From positions 1 through 64,000 of the forward strand of contig JALJCO010007813.1 of NCBI GenBank assembly GCA_023101725.1: 64,000 nt of DNA, in the 5' to 3' direction. Below the pieces are notes generated by a model. It made no database searches, was not told the DNA's origin, and was given only the letters and a program-made list of their open reading frames with translations. This stretch comes from Atherinomorus stipes. Its lineage: Eukaryota > Chordata > Actinopteri > Atheriniformes > Atherinidae. Below, piece after piece: positions 12,280-23,257 of the stretch (position 1 is the stretch's first letter; every line of letters begins with the position of its first letter). Both the position numbers and the translations under genes were made by a program.

Positions 12280-15200
12280 TATCCTCTACTGCTTCTCAGT
12301 TTGTCAGCAGATGGAATTGATTAAAATATACAAACATGACTTAAAAACAAAACTCAGCCCCTATATTGTTGACTGATGAACTATGGTTATGTTTTTGTAA
12401 TTTCAGGTTCAAATGGTCAGTGTCTGTGAACTGTTCAAAATATATTATTTCTCTTTCATAAAAGAATTAGGTCAGTAAAAATGGTCTGAAATAGCAAGAC
12501 CTGGATTTACTGTGTGATCACAAACTAAAGGGTGCAAAGAGAAGTGGGTTATCTTCAGCACATGACAAAATAAACATGTCAAGGTCTATTTTATTTTTTA
12601 AAACAAACAAACAAACAAAAAACCCAAATAGATCATATTGTTCATTCACTGTACTGACTCAGGAAGCAGATGAGAGTAATGTTGATCAAATCTTAATGAT
12701 ACCTTTGTGCCGAATGGCAACTTCTAGAGCCAGAAACTGGCTCCCTGCCTTTATGATACAGGAAACACGCAAAAATGTCAAAACGAATTTGAATTTCATG
12801 GTGACTTTAAAAGGTACCTTAAGGCTTAGTAAATTGTCTAACTGAATGGCAGTCACTGTGTAATCAGATTCTCTTAAAATCCTCAAATTTCCTGTAAAGT
12901 ACTATATGCCAAATATAGCTGGTTAATTTTTCAGATACCACAAATACCAAGATGAAGGTCTGACTGCTTGGAGACATTGACCAAAACAATGAATTATGTC
13001 TGCTTATTTTTGACAGGATTGGCAGTGCTGTTCAACTTCTGTCCTTTTGTCTAGTGAACCAGACCTCAGTGCTCTATAATCCTGGAAGGAATAGAAAGGT
13101 AAAGAAAATGAGTAACAACACTACAGAACAGTTGGTTTAGTGCCTCTTTTTTGGCCGGCTTGGCTTATTTACACCAGGATGACAGAAGCTTAGTACACAA
13201 TGTTTTATTTCCAATTTGCCATTGGTAAACATATCACATTTACTTGCACAGAGTGATATGTGGGATGCATTGCATTTTTTACTTCAACCAGATTTAAAGT
13301 AAATAGTGTTTAAAACTAAAAATCACAGATCTCACATTAGGTTTATATCTTGCAGTTTATTCTGAATGCCAACTTCAAAAAAACATCCACAGGAGAGCCA
13401 TAAAAAAAGACTTGCTGTTATTTATTTACTCATCACAATATAATCTCGCTCACATGTGGAGTACACAAATCACTTTCCAACTGCAGAGGAATGATCTTAG
13501 GCCACATGCATCTTCATAACATGCAGTAACAGAAGAGAGGATTCAAGAAACACTGTAACCCCGATAGTTAATTTAAAAAACACAGTCTGCATTCTGTAGA
13601 GGAACAGGGTTTCTGCTCGGCGGTCTTAAAACCACAGAATTTCTTCCAGCTTGCACTCTGTCACCAGGCTGTTTCGATCCGGATCGACTCACATTGCATG
13701 TGTTTTATCTTTGGTTGCCTGCCTCTTCCTATCGCTAAATCATGGCTTTATACATTTCCAAGCATGGCTTTCCTTAAATTCTTGTTAAACATTTATTTTC
13801 ATTCCCTTAAAACTAAACTATGAAGGTTTGTTAAATTCTTCTGGATGCAGCTGGATAGACCTGCAACCTTGGAGTTTTACCTGCATTTCACAAGCAAGCA
13901 GGCTGTGGTGCTAGAGGTGAGTTCAGGCAGGGTGGCACTAGCCACCTCTGAAATCTGATTGGACACTGCAGGTGCCATCGGGTATCACTGGAGAAAGATG
14001 ACAGAAACATCTTCCCAGACCTGCATAGATCATCAGCATTATTACACCAGTATGAAGATAAATGTTTCCTAAATTATTCATCCATTACAAATATTGAGAT
14101 TTGGCTGCACATTTCTGGAAGGAGCGATTTCGTCCCTGTGCAAGTACAAGTACTTGTGTTATGAAAGGCTATTAACTTGATCTTAGAAGTTTTGTAACCG
14201 TGCTAATCTAGATATATGCTAGCACTAGATTAGTTTTAAAGATAATGTGGGAAACTGGGTCATATTTAGTTTTCAGTGAGTGTATTTCGGGATCACACAT
14301 CAACTCAATCAAGATTTTAACAATGGAGCAGAAAATGAATTATAAAGATGTTCATGACTGATTTCAACTGCAACTTCTTCTAGTTGAAAGCATCAGTTAA
14401 ATGAATGCCATTTACTGAATTGTTTTCCACTTCATCCAAGCCAAAATAATGTTTTTTAGCACATCTTTGACCTGCCGATGCAACATCAGTTTGATTCAGA
14501 TTTCAGAAAACTAAAAGGGATTTGTAAAGAAAACACATGATTATACAGATGACCAGAATTTAGATGCATCTTTTGCTTATAAAGTTGAAATATTTTTTTA
14601 GATTTAACAGAAAACCCATGTTAGCATCAAAGGCTTGCCCACTCATTGAAGGATGATTGATTTCCAGTAAAACTGGAAGAAATCTTTTCATATAAATTGT
14701 ACAATGCCAGATTCAGATTCAGTTTTGTGTCCCCGTAAGGCATTTACTGTTGCAGCAAGTAAAAACAAACATAAAAACTGCAAGTGGTGCAGTCTAGTTT
14801 ATTCTAGTGGGTTCACATGTGAACCCACCAACCCCCCCCCCCCCCCCAAAAAAAAACCCAAAACAAACTATATCCGTTCTAAAACTGTCCCACTCGAGAA
14901 CCACCACTCTTATCAGGCTATGTATTATAAATGCACCAACACATAATTCAATATAAACCATCTGTTGTGTGTGGCGCATTTCTTCTCAGCTGACTAGCGT
15001 TTTTGGGTCGTACCGCTGTTCAGCTTCATTGCTTCCAAACGGGGCGGGGGGTTTTACACTTTTAATTATAAGAAGGAGAAAAACCACAAAAAATCACCCA
15101 TATTGGAAAAGGGGGGGATAAGGGGGGGTTAAGGCTGGATTTTACCGTAGGGTTAACTTGAGGTTCATGCTTGACAGAAGCTCCTGTTTGGTCCAGATGT

Positions 15201-15427
15201 GCCACTCCCTGACACAGAAAAAAGTGAATTTCTGAACGGGAAAGTTATACCACAAAACCATGCTGATACGTATATGTGCGCATTTTTCAGGAGTTATACA
15301 GTAATTTGGGACTTTTTCTAGTGAATATACTGCGTTTACCTGCATATCACATAGACTACACCACTTCATGCACGGTAGGGAAAATGCAAACAGTGCACAC
15401 GATTAGTTTCTGCCAGCATCAGTAGCA
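12280..15427. other. Intergenic, nothing recognised
   Basis: Non-coding. It holds a splice-framed open block at 13017-13098 of doubtful meaning, a short hairpin near 14190-14220, a palindrome and C tract at 14807-14856, and G-rich runs at 15041-15128. Confidence 0.55.
14807..14856. repeat. 22-bp perfect palindrome followed by C16A9 run
   Basis: 14807-14828 is a perfect palindrome centred on cacatgtg; two bases further starts a run of 16 C (14832-14847) and then 9 A. The combination may be a natural fragile site or a consensus error. Confidence 0.8.
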
Positions 15428-15592
15428 TCAAGCCCAGTTTAATGAAGTGATAGTGGCATCCTCAACCCCCTGACCTGCCCTGTAGGCAAACTGTAAAGGG
15501 TCGAGTACAATAACAAGAAGATCGCTCTTTTTCAATTTTTCAAAGGACTTCATGACATGGGAAGTGAGTGCCACTGGTCTAAAATCAGAACA
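15428..15592 (-). pseudogene. Non-LTR retrotransposon reverse transcriptase fragment
   Basis: The minus strand encodes SDFRPVALTSHVMKSFEKL, then LDPLQFAYRAGQGVEDATI, the conserved first RT motifs (RPVALTS, LDPLQFAYR) of fish CR1/L2/Rex1-type LINEs. Residues between the motifs are degraded and the catalytic FADD region is absent. It is a short dead fragment, about 50 codons. Confidence 0.8.
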
Positions 15593-15818
15593 TTTCCTGG
15601 AAAAAAAGGCATATAAATCACAAGGACAAGGAATATTACAAGTAGTTTTAAATAGACAAATTGCGTGGATACCAAGCAGAGTGATGTCCGATTCGTGTGT
15701 CTTACAGCACATAATGCTTGATGGAGAGCTCTTCCCAACACTTTCTCCAGGTTAATGGTTTATGCAGGACTACTTGCTGGAACTGTGTTGTAATCTCTCC
15801 CTGCTGTCCTCATGGCAG

Positions 15819-15886
15819 ATGATTCAAGCCAACAACAAGCTGCTGGAACAGCAGCATGTTTCAAAAAGTTCCTTGGAGGACCATGA
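15819..15886 (+). other. Orphan exon-like block, unknown gene
   Basis: A pyrimidine-rich tract ending catggcag (15818) and a strong donor gtgagt (15887) frame 68 nt. One frame is fully open: MIQANNKLLEQQHV followed by SKSSLEDHE, leaving two bases over. The composition suggests a coiled coil. I do not recognise the protein and see no companion exons nearby, so this may be a chance block or a lone exon of an unidentified + strand gene. Confidence 0.25.
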
Positions 15887-18800
15887 GTGAGTACTCTATT
15901 ACCTAAAAACCATTCATTGTTTCTCCTTGCCCCTGCCTTACTTGGCTGTGATTAATGGAAAGTAACATCTCCACGGGCAATAAACCTCAGCATGTGCAGC
16001 TGGATGTTTGAAGAACCATTTCCAAGAAATATCTCAGGCACTACCAAAGGGCTGGAGATTACTTCTGACAGCAGGATATGGGACTGTGGGCAGTGAGACT
16101 GCACATTGAACTTCCAGTATCAGTAGTTGGTGGAGAATTCACACTCAGATCTGAAAGTCTGAGCTGGTTCTCCCAGTTGGTTCATTTTCTTTTGAGAGAA
16201 ACATTAACTTATTGTGTTGTTTCCTATTACTTTGGGAAAGTCCTTCCTCTGAGACCCAGATATATGAAAGCGGATACATGAGAGATGCAGTGATCTTAGT
16301 TCACATTAAAGCTTTTGTGCCTGTCTGGCTTTTGAATCAAAGGCTTTGGTTTGTTATTAATTATTAGCTGGCCTAGTCTTTCACTTCAAGGGATATCTAA
16401 AGACAATACAGTACATTTATTTTTACAGACATGAAGATTGGAGATTAAATTTTTTCTTTGCTTACTAACTTCATCCAGTCCAATACATAATACGGCTGGC
16501 TTTACATCTGCTGTCCTGTATCGATTCTTTGTCTGACCTCTTGACCAACAATCAATTAAAGTCACTTTAATGTGCTACTAACCATCTGTTAAAGAGATTT
16601 TTCTCCAGTGAACAATTTCATGATCCCAGCTGTCAAAACGAATCTTCAGAAACCTATCCACACAGTAGAGGAAATGCTTTCAGAGACACTGGATCAAATC
16701 TGAACATGGTGTGGCTCTCAATCTGCCACTTTCAAATATTACTCTGACCTAAAAATAATGCTTAAGTGATGATGTCTCAGATAAAAGCATTAGAGCAAAA
16801 CCCTCAAAAAGCAGCTACGGAGGTCTAAAACTTGACCACATCCTGATAGGTGATACACGCAGAGTCTCAACAAGAGGCACGCACCCGAGATGAACTCTGA
16901 CGACGGTTGGCTGTTGGCTTCTTCACATCTGATCCCAGGGGACCTGTCAGTTCTACCCTGAGGAGACAGCCATATATAGCAGTCAAACTGATAATCCAGG
17001 GGTGATTGAGGTAATTGCTTGCAGTTGTGGTAGAGTGTTGAGGAGGGCCCTGACAAGGTGAGGTAAGCACAGCTCCTGTGCAGTATTGATTTCAGGCTTC
17101 GCTTCACAGAGGGTTTCTGTATGGCTTATAAGGTCTGAAAGAGGGAAAAAAGAATTGCAGTTCAGGAGAGCCAAATTATTCACCCTCCTTTTAGTTTGCC
17201 TCTGGTGCCCCTAACCCCAGTGCCTTCATAGAGACAGTGAGTAAAATATCTACATGGTAATTGTGGTTTGCAGCAAAGCATTGGAGAAAACTGTTCACCA
17301 CCCCCTCGGTCTTGAAACATTAACAAAAGGAGCCCAACTCCTTGAACAGCGCTGGCATAAAGCCTCCATTCAGAGCACTAGGCCTTAATCTTAATTGCAG
17401 GTTCCTCTCAGATCTATCATTTGTCTTCCAGGCTGACAGTGGGAGATTCTTGAGCTATGAGCGTGTACCCACAACACTGAATCAAACAACTCTTGTTATG
17501 AAAGTTTTCATGTTTATGGAGAACTTTCTTTATTATAATGAGTGCCAAACCCCTGTAAATTCCCGATTTCCCCTCCAATTTTCTGAATGTTTTGTTCCCA
17601 TCTAACTTGATGTTTCTTTATGTTGTTGCCCTGCCTGTGGAAATTACTGTATACTTATGATGTAAGATGGCTTACCGTGTAGACATTTTTCATGTTTATA
17701 AGCAGGAAGAAGAAACACTTCTGTCAGGGTGACGTTTTTAAAGTTAAGGAAAGAGGGAAACTCTTAACTTCACATGCAATCATGAATACTTTTACTTACT
17801 TTCACTCACCTAGTAGCAGTCAGTCACTCCTAGATGTGTATCAGAGGTGCTATATGGACACGTCCACATAGGCAGAGCCACGATAGGCATGGGGCTTAAT
17901 TTCCTGACTTGAAAGAGGAAACAAGGAGGCGTATAGTCTACTGGGCAGAAATGATGAAGGAGGAATAAATCCAATGAGCTTTTAAGCACCCTTAATGAAA
18001 GCAAGTCTTGACTCTTTTTTCTGAACACTTGGTTATCCTAAGTGGTCTCAGCACACACGCTGGCGTGATTTGTGTGATCTGTGGCTTCTTTGTGATGAAA
18101 AGAAAAGGGACTGTGATTGCAAGCTCAGATGGAGTGTGTGCAAGAGCCAAAGATGTGTATTAGTCAGTTTGACAGATTTACAGGCATTAGAAATGGAAGT
18201 TTCACTACATCATGCATTTTGTTGAGTGACACTGTTTCTGATATGTGAAGCTTATTCCTGGGGATTTCATCTACTTCTTTTGAAGGATACCTTTTCTTAT
18301 CCCCTAAAATATTCATATTTTATGTTCAACATTTTCTTTGGACTTCTAAACTAAATTTTGCTATTAAGCTGCAGCTGTCTGTCACTATAGTTTCTTAGGT
18401 CGTATACTTTTAACAAGTTTCCATGCCTGTACTTCATAGTGGCTGAATGTATATTAAAGTGTCAATGCATTTTATCCATAGTTAGTACACCAGATTTGTC
18501 AGAGTAGAAATGTTTGCAATTTAAATCAAAGTGAAAATTTAAACCCTTTAGGTAAAGAAAGATATAAATTGATGTGACCTGCTGTGGTTAAGGAGCAAAG
18601 CGGGGATCTACTCAGTGACCACAGTCTGATTTCAGGGGAGGTAATGTACACAAAGTATGTCTTATTACCTAAATGGTATCATTATACATTTTGTACTCGA
18701 GAGTAGATGGTTCAGCTGCAGGAATATGAGGTAACGTACTAACCCCACATTTGCTTTCCCCTTTTAATTCACTGGTTAGTTTGTGGTTGTGCCATGATGA

Positions 18801-19372
18801 CAGTGGTGCATAGCTTGCAACTGAAAGAAGACAATTTAGGTTTGTAATGGGAAAAGAAATGGCGGTTCTATTGATCTAGTGTATATTTTTCTTAAATTTA
18901 CCATTCTGGTGACCTTGCCAAAGTGACTAATGTCTTTCATACGCTCGTCTCTTTTAGTAGCTCTCTGTGCGATTTCTTTGTTGGCTCAATGCTCTAAATC
19001 TCTAAAGTTTTATTTATAGTTAGAATATCGTCACAGAATATAGTCCCATTTTGCACTCATTGGAAATGAATGTCAATTCAAGTTTTTTTCACCTCAAAGC
19101 CTCATTCACATAATGTCAAAAACAAGCAGACAACCAAAATCATAGCAATTTATTTTAGAACAAATCTGGAGATATTGCAGCAGGCAAGGAGTCCAGAAAA
19201 CATCAATTCAAAATACAAGACAGAACATGTTAGGAACAAAAACTGAACTTGGCATGAGGAGTAAACACACAGATGAAGAGGATCTGGCACTGACCTTGAA
19301 AAACCTGGAATTGTGAAGACTTAGGGAGATAACAGCTAAATGAATAGCAGGTGTTGTAACTGGCAGCTGAGA
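15887..19372. other. Intergenic, nothing recognised
   Basis: No gene or clear repeat. Open frames such as 17342-17605 lack family resemblance. Confidence 0.55.
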
Positions 19373-19531
19373 CCAGGGGCCTCTTTTATCAGCCATGCAC
19401 ACGGACAGTTGTGCTTAATGTGTGTGTATGAACATTTCCAGGCAAAATATGGGGTTTATCAACCTGTACTTGTGCATAGAAAAGTCTGTAAATGTAAACA
19501 TGATTTTTACCATGCGCAAGCACAATACCTA

Positions 19532-20198
19532 GTGTTACCCCCTCCGTCCGCTGCCTCCGCTCCGCCCCGCTCCGGTCCGCACGACGCAGCAAATCCGTTG
19601 CTATTTTAATCAATGAGCAGCAGTCCACTTCTCCGCCAGTGCTCCGCTCCGCTCCGACACGTCCGCTCGGGTCCGTCGGCCTCCGCCAAAAATACGGATC
19701 AACTCTATTTTCTGGTCCGCTCCGCTCCGTTTGGAGGAAGTTGCAAACATGAAACATCCGGTTTATAAAGTTTTTTTTTACATCCACCACAGAAGAAATT
19801 GATTGCTGTGTATAAAACTTATTGGGCATATTGTAGCATCTCAATAAAAACTTTATGAAATAATATTGCGTCTTGTGTGACTTGAGATTGGGCAATGTGT
19901 GTAGTTCAATGTGCCGTATACATACTCCCTACAAAGTAGGTCGCCGCACGTCAGATCCTGTCAAAACTACAAAAACTGTCACTTGTAAACACTCATTTTG
20001 GAAGTTGAAGGCCAAAAGATTTTGCTTCTCGCGCATGCTCCTTTGCCTGCTTTGTGACTGAACGGAGAGGGTGCTGGCGGAGTGAGGCGGAGTATGTGTG
20101 CGAGGGTTTTTGCAGCCCGCCGGAGAAGACGGACTAGAGCGCAGCGCAGCGGATCGGAGTGGGGCGGAGCGGAAGCAGTGGACGGGAGGTGTTAGACC
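19532..20198. mobile_element. GC-rich terminal-inverted-repeat element
   Basis: The left end gtgttaccccctccgtccgc and the right end, reverse-complemented (gtctaacacctcccgtccac), continue into tgcYtccgctccgcccc on both sides: inverted termini of about 45 bp. Many further ccgctccg/cggagcgg units follow inside both ends. The GC- and CpG-rich arms contrast with an AT-rich centre (19750-20050). No coding capacity; the open frames here are products of this repeat composition. hAT-like subterminal repeats are suspected, but no 8-bp target duplication is clear. Confidence 0.65.
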
Positions 20199-20555
20199 AG
20201 TAAAACTACAAGTAGAATGCAGCAGAGTCACTGGGTTCTTCTCAATCAAGTATTTCAATGAGTAATTGGTAGATCATTTTAATAATTTGAGTTAGAGGTT
20301 ATAAAAGACAAATGTGACAGGGGGACCTGAAAATATTTAGTGAGGCCAGCTCCAGCTTGTAGTGAGAAAGACAAGAGCTAAAACCACTGGTGATAGAGCC
20401 TTCCCTGTGGTGGGCCCTAACCTGTGACACTACCTCTCCATGGAGAAGTGTCTGTCTGCAACCTGCAAGATGATGTAATGGGCATGTCGTGTACTGATGT
20501 TACTACACGACACGCCCACCACATGTGAAATCACTGTAAAATCTAACCCTAACCC

Positions 20556-20762
20556 AGAGATGGGCAATTTTGGTCCTTGAGGGCCGGCATCCTGCAGGTA
20601 TTAGGAGTTTCCGTGTACGCAACACACTTTGTGACTTTTTCAAAACTAGACATCAAGCTCTACCCAATTACCTGTTGACTGGAGTCAGGTGTGTTGCAGG
20701 AGGGAAACTCCTCATACCTGTGGGATGCCGCCCCTCAAGGAGCAGCATTGCCCACCCCTCTT
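20556..20762. mobile_element. Short foldback MITE (hAT-like ends)
   Basis: cagagatgggcaattttggt...ccttgagggccggcatcctgcaggta is inverted at the other end as gcattgcccacccct preceded by ggatgccgcccctcaaggag. This is the widespread fish MITE with a cag-ggtgggcaa terminus. Copies of taaccctaac flank both sides. It sits within another palindromic repeat (about 20470-20810) marked by inverted tacacgacacgccc motifs. Confidence 0.65.
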
Positions 20763-21623
20763 ATAACCCTAACCACAACACGCCCATTACACGACACGCC
20801 TCTGGGTTGTGCCTCCACGTCCAAACAGCCCCCGCAGTAGTGTTAAAAGTCTCATTTCTGTGTGAGCGTGTGGTCCTCTGTTGTCTTTCATTGAATATTT
20901 TACAATTTGCTTTGTTTTGGCTTTATTAGTCTATTATTTATTTGTTTGTTATTTGAATTTCACTTTTGTTTTCTTCTTAGTTTTACTTATATGTGTAACG
21001 CTTTGAAAACGTTTTGTTTGTAAAATGTAATATCTAAATAAAACGGATTAGACTATTGGCTTCTTGTTTCTTTTCAATACGTATTGTTCCACCAAACTTT
21101 AGCACTAATAATTTCCTGGACTGTTTGTGCTACTTTAACCATTCAGATATTAAAACTTTCAACATACTCAGATGATTTCTGTTAAGACTTTCAATAATTC
21201 CAACTTTTATACTTTTTGAGGGATTTAACATTTTATAAAATTCTAAATCTGACCATTTGATTGGACAAGCTCCCTTCAAGCCAAATGCAGATTAGACACT
21301 ACAGAAATTATGCCCAACAATTGGACAATTTTGTGCATAATGAGCTGAAAACGGCTTCACCAGGCTGCATCAGTATGCAGTGTCCTGTTTCTTCAACCTG
21401 GAACATTGTTGTGATAGTGGGATTCGTGGTAAACTGCAGGCGTTTCTGAATGCAAATGAGCCTAAACATGCACAAGCAGGGTAGTTTAGAACAGGAGGGT
21501 ATTCCAGGTTATGTGGTGAACTCTGAGTATGTTAAACCTGAGATGAGGGAAACTCGGAGTCACCTGTTCCAGAAAGAGGGGTATCTGAAACTTTGAGACA
21601 ATCGCCATGGTAACAGAATTTTG

Positions 21624-21790
21624 GGGGAGTGGGTAGCCTAGTGGTAGCGTCGTGGGCTTTGGCGCGGAGGACCTGGCCTCGAGTCCCCGACACGACATTC
21701 AAGTGCACATTCTGGTACTACTGTACAGAGATGGGTAAAATGCAGAGCCCTAATTTCCCCTCAGGGATCTTAACAGTATAACAAAAAAAA
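21624..21790 (+). mobile_element. tRNA-derived SINE, internally deleted copy
   Basis: The head contains an A-box-like tagcctagtggtagcg and a B-box-like cctcgagtcccc at tRNA spacing (RNA polymerase III promoter). The body joins directly to ctggtactactgtacagaga and atgcagagccctaatttccc and ends in a short A run. Compared with the copy at 57708-57932, about 90 nt of the body (the gtggacccctgaacaaggtc part) is missing. Confidence 0.75.
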
Positions 21791-22417
21791 TACTCTGTGA
21801 ACATAACCGGCTCACTGGCAGGTTATTTTTAAGAAACCCTGAGTTCCTATCCATCTCCTCCCACCTGGAGCAGCTGTCAGACATGAATTGTTAGTACCAA
21901 CATGATTCTAAAGATTTAGAAGCTGACATAATAAACAACATTATTAAAGATTTAGATGACTTATTACTTCAACATTTATGATATAATTTCTTTATCAATA
22001 TATAACCAAACGGCACCATTTTGCTGTTACTTACACTCTTCAGCTGTGAATACATCAGACTTATCAAGGCAAGAGCATAATGTGGTCACAGCAAGATTTG
22101 TATGCTATGCTGAGATACTTTTACATTTTCTTTTGTAAGTGGAATCTTTCTTTCTAATATTGGTAACAGAACATTTTAGAAAGATAAATGTGTGTCTAGC
22201 AATCAGGAAAGCCCGTAGGCCTACACATGTCTGAGATTATAATTCCATCAACGTGATGGTAGAGATCTTGTCAGCCTCTGATTGCAGTAGACGGTGTTAA
22301 TCAGCCAGTGTGAAATAAAAGTATAAGATGTTTAATCGTAGTCTAGCAACCTAGTATTACCCTATAAAAGATGTCTTTAAACTTAACTTTCAGTTTTCTC
22401 CATGTATGTGTGGTAAG

Positions 22418-22551
22418 GGTCCGGGTGGGATTTGATCCCACAGACTCCGGGGTGAGAGTCATGCGCACTTACCAGTTAGGATTTCCCTGTGGCCAAGAAG
22501 CCAGGGCATGTGATCAATTGAAGGTATAGAGACAGGACCCCACACCGTCAC
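22418..22551 (-). repeat. tRNA-like SINE unit, copy 1 of a direct pair
   Basis: Read on the minus strand it has a B-box-like gtgggatcaaatccc and an A-box-like aactggtaagtgcg, then cacc-ggagtctgtggg between them. The tail on + includes aagccagggcatgtgatcaa and gacaggaccccacac. It is a tRNA-derived repeat, not a functional tRNA: the cloverleaf is not intact. Confidence 0.65.
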
Positions 22552-22675
22552 ATCTCTCCCCCTCTTTCCACAAGCATATCCTCATGCTTCACGCAGGCTG
22601 CCACCAATTTAGAATCCATGGACTGTTTATCAACGTCGCATGGCAACGGCAGAATGTGGCAAGATATGCAATAGA

Positions 22676-22857
22676 GGGCCCAGGTGGGATTCGATCCCAC
22701 AGACTCCCAGGTGAGAGTCACACGTGCTTACCAGTCAGCCAAATGGGCAGGTAAGTCCCAGTCAAAGGGACTGGTCAGCCCCTTTGGCCACTGTGGCCAA
22801 GTAGCCAGGGCGCATGATCAATCTGAGTCATAGTGACAGGACCCCACACTGCCACAT
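22676..22857 (-). repeat. tRNA-like SINE unit, copy 2 of a direct pair
   Basis: Same unit as 22418-22551 in the same orientation: gtgggatcgaatccc as B box, gactggtaagcacgtg as A box, and agccagggcgcatgatcaat plus gacaggaccccacac downstream. It has an extra stretch (22741-22790) containing cccctttggcca that copy 1 lacks. The two are separated by about 125 nt of unrelated sequence. Confidence 0.65.
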
Positions 22858-23257
22858 ATGTTTTTCCACAGTCGGACTGAATTTAAATAAAATAATGATT
22901 TGATTTTATTCCCTTAAAAACATGTTAAGTTGAATATTTGGTCAGCAGACAAGTGGATTCCCACTTCTTCACTGACTCAGGCAACAATAAGCAGTGATTT
23001 CTTTCTTTATTACTGTAAATACCTCTTTGTATTGCTCCATGCTTGAATAAAAACTTCTTCCTCCAATCAGGTGAAATAACTAGCTTTTTGCCATGGTGAA
23101 TCCAGGAATTGGTGCTCCATTGATGATGTTTTTTTTTTTGTTTTGTTTTGTTTTGTGATTCCCAACTCTGGGTGAAGATACTCAGATCTGATTGAACCAA
23201 CTCCATGGAACTGAAACTCAGAGTTGCACAGTTCAGAGTTAACCCAGAGTTCTGTCT

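Larger units (their letters stand above)
21480..23255. mobile_element. Split arms of a gaactctgagt-type dispersed repeat
   Basis: The left arm (21480-21600: gtgaactctgagtatgtt, acctgttccagaaagagg) and the right arm (23160-23255: gaactgaaactcagagttgc, agttaacccagagttct) carry inverted versions of the same motifs. They look like the two ends of a common fish repeat now spread apart by the SINE at 21624 and the tRNA-like pair at 22418-22857. Family identity is from memory and uncertain. Confidence 0.4.

Noticed and set aside
13017..13098. Second splice-framed open block (acceptor ttgacag, donor gtaaag, 27 codons open in one frame)
   Set aside because: Weak acceptor context, no recognisable peptide and no companion exon; frames this short are often open by chance.
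19389..19895. 168-codon minus-strand frame
   Set aside because: It lies across the GC-rich inverted-repeat element; the Arg/Ser/Pro-rich translation follows from the ccgctccg repeats.
20541..20775. Telomere-like ccctaa repeats (also near 11085)
   Set aside because: Only two units each; the pairs at 20541 and 20766 flank the inserted MITE and are better explained as a target duplication.
22418..22857. Functional tRNA genes
   Set aside because: A- and B-box-like motifs are present, but the stems do not form a complete cloverleaf and the sequence is repeated with a SINE-like tail.
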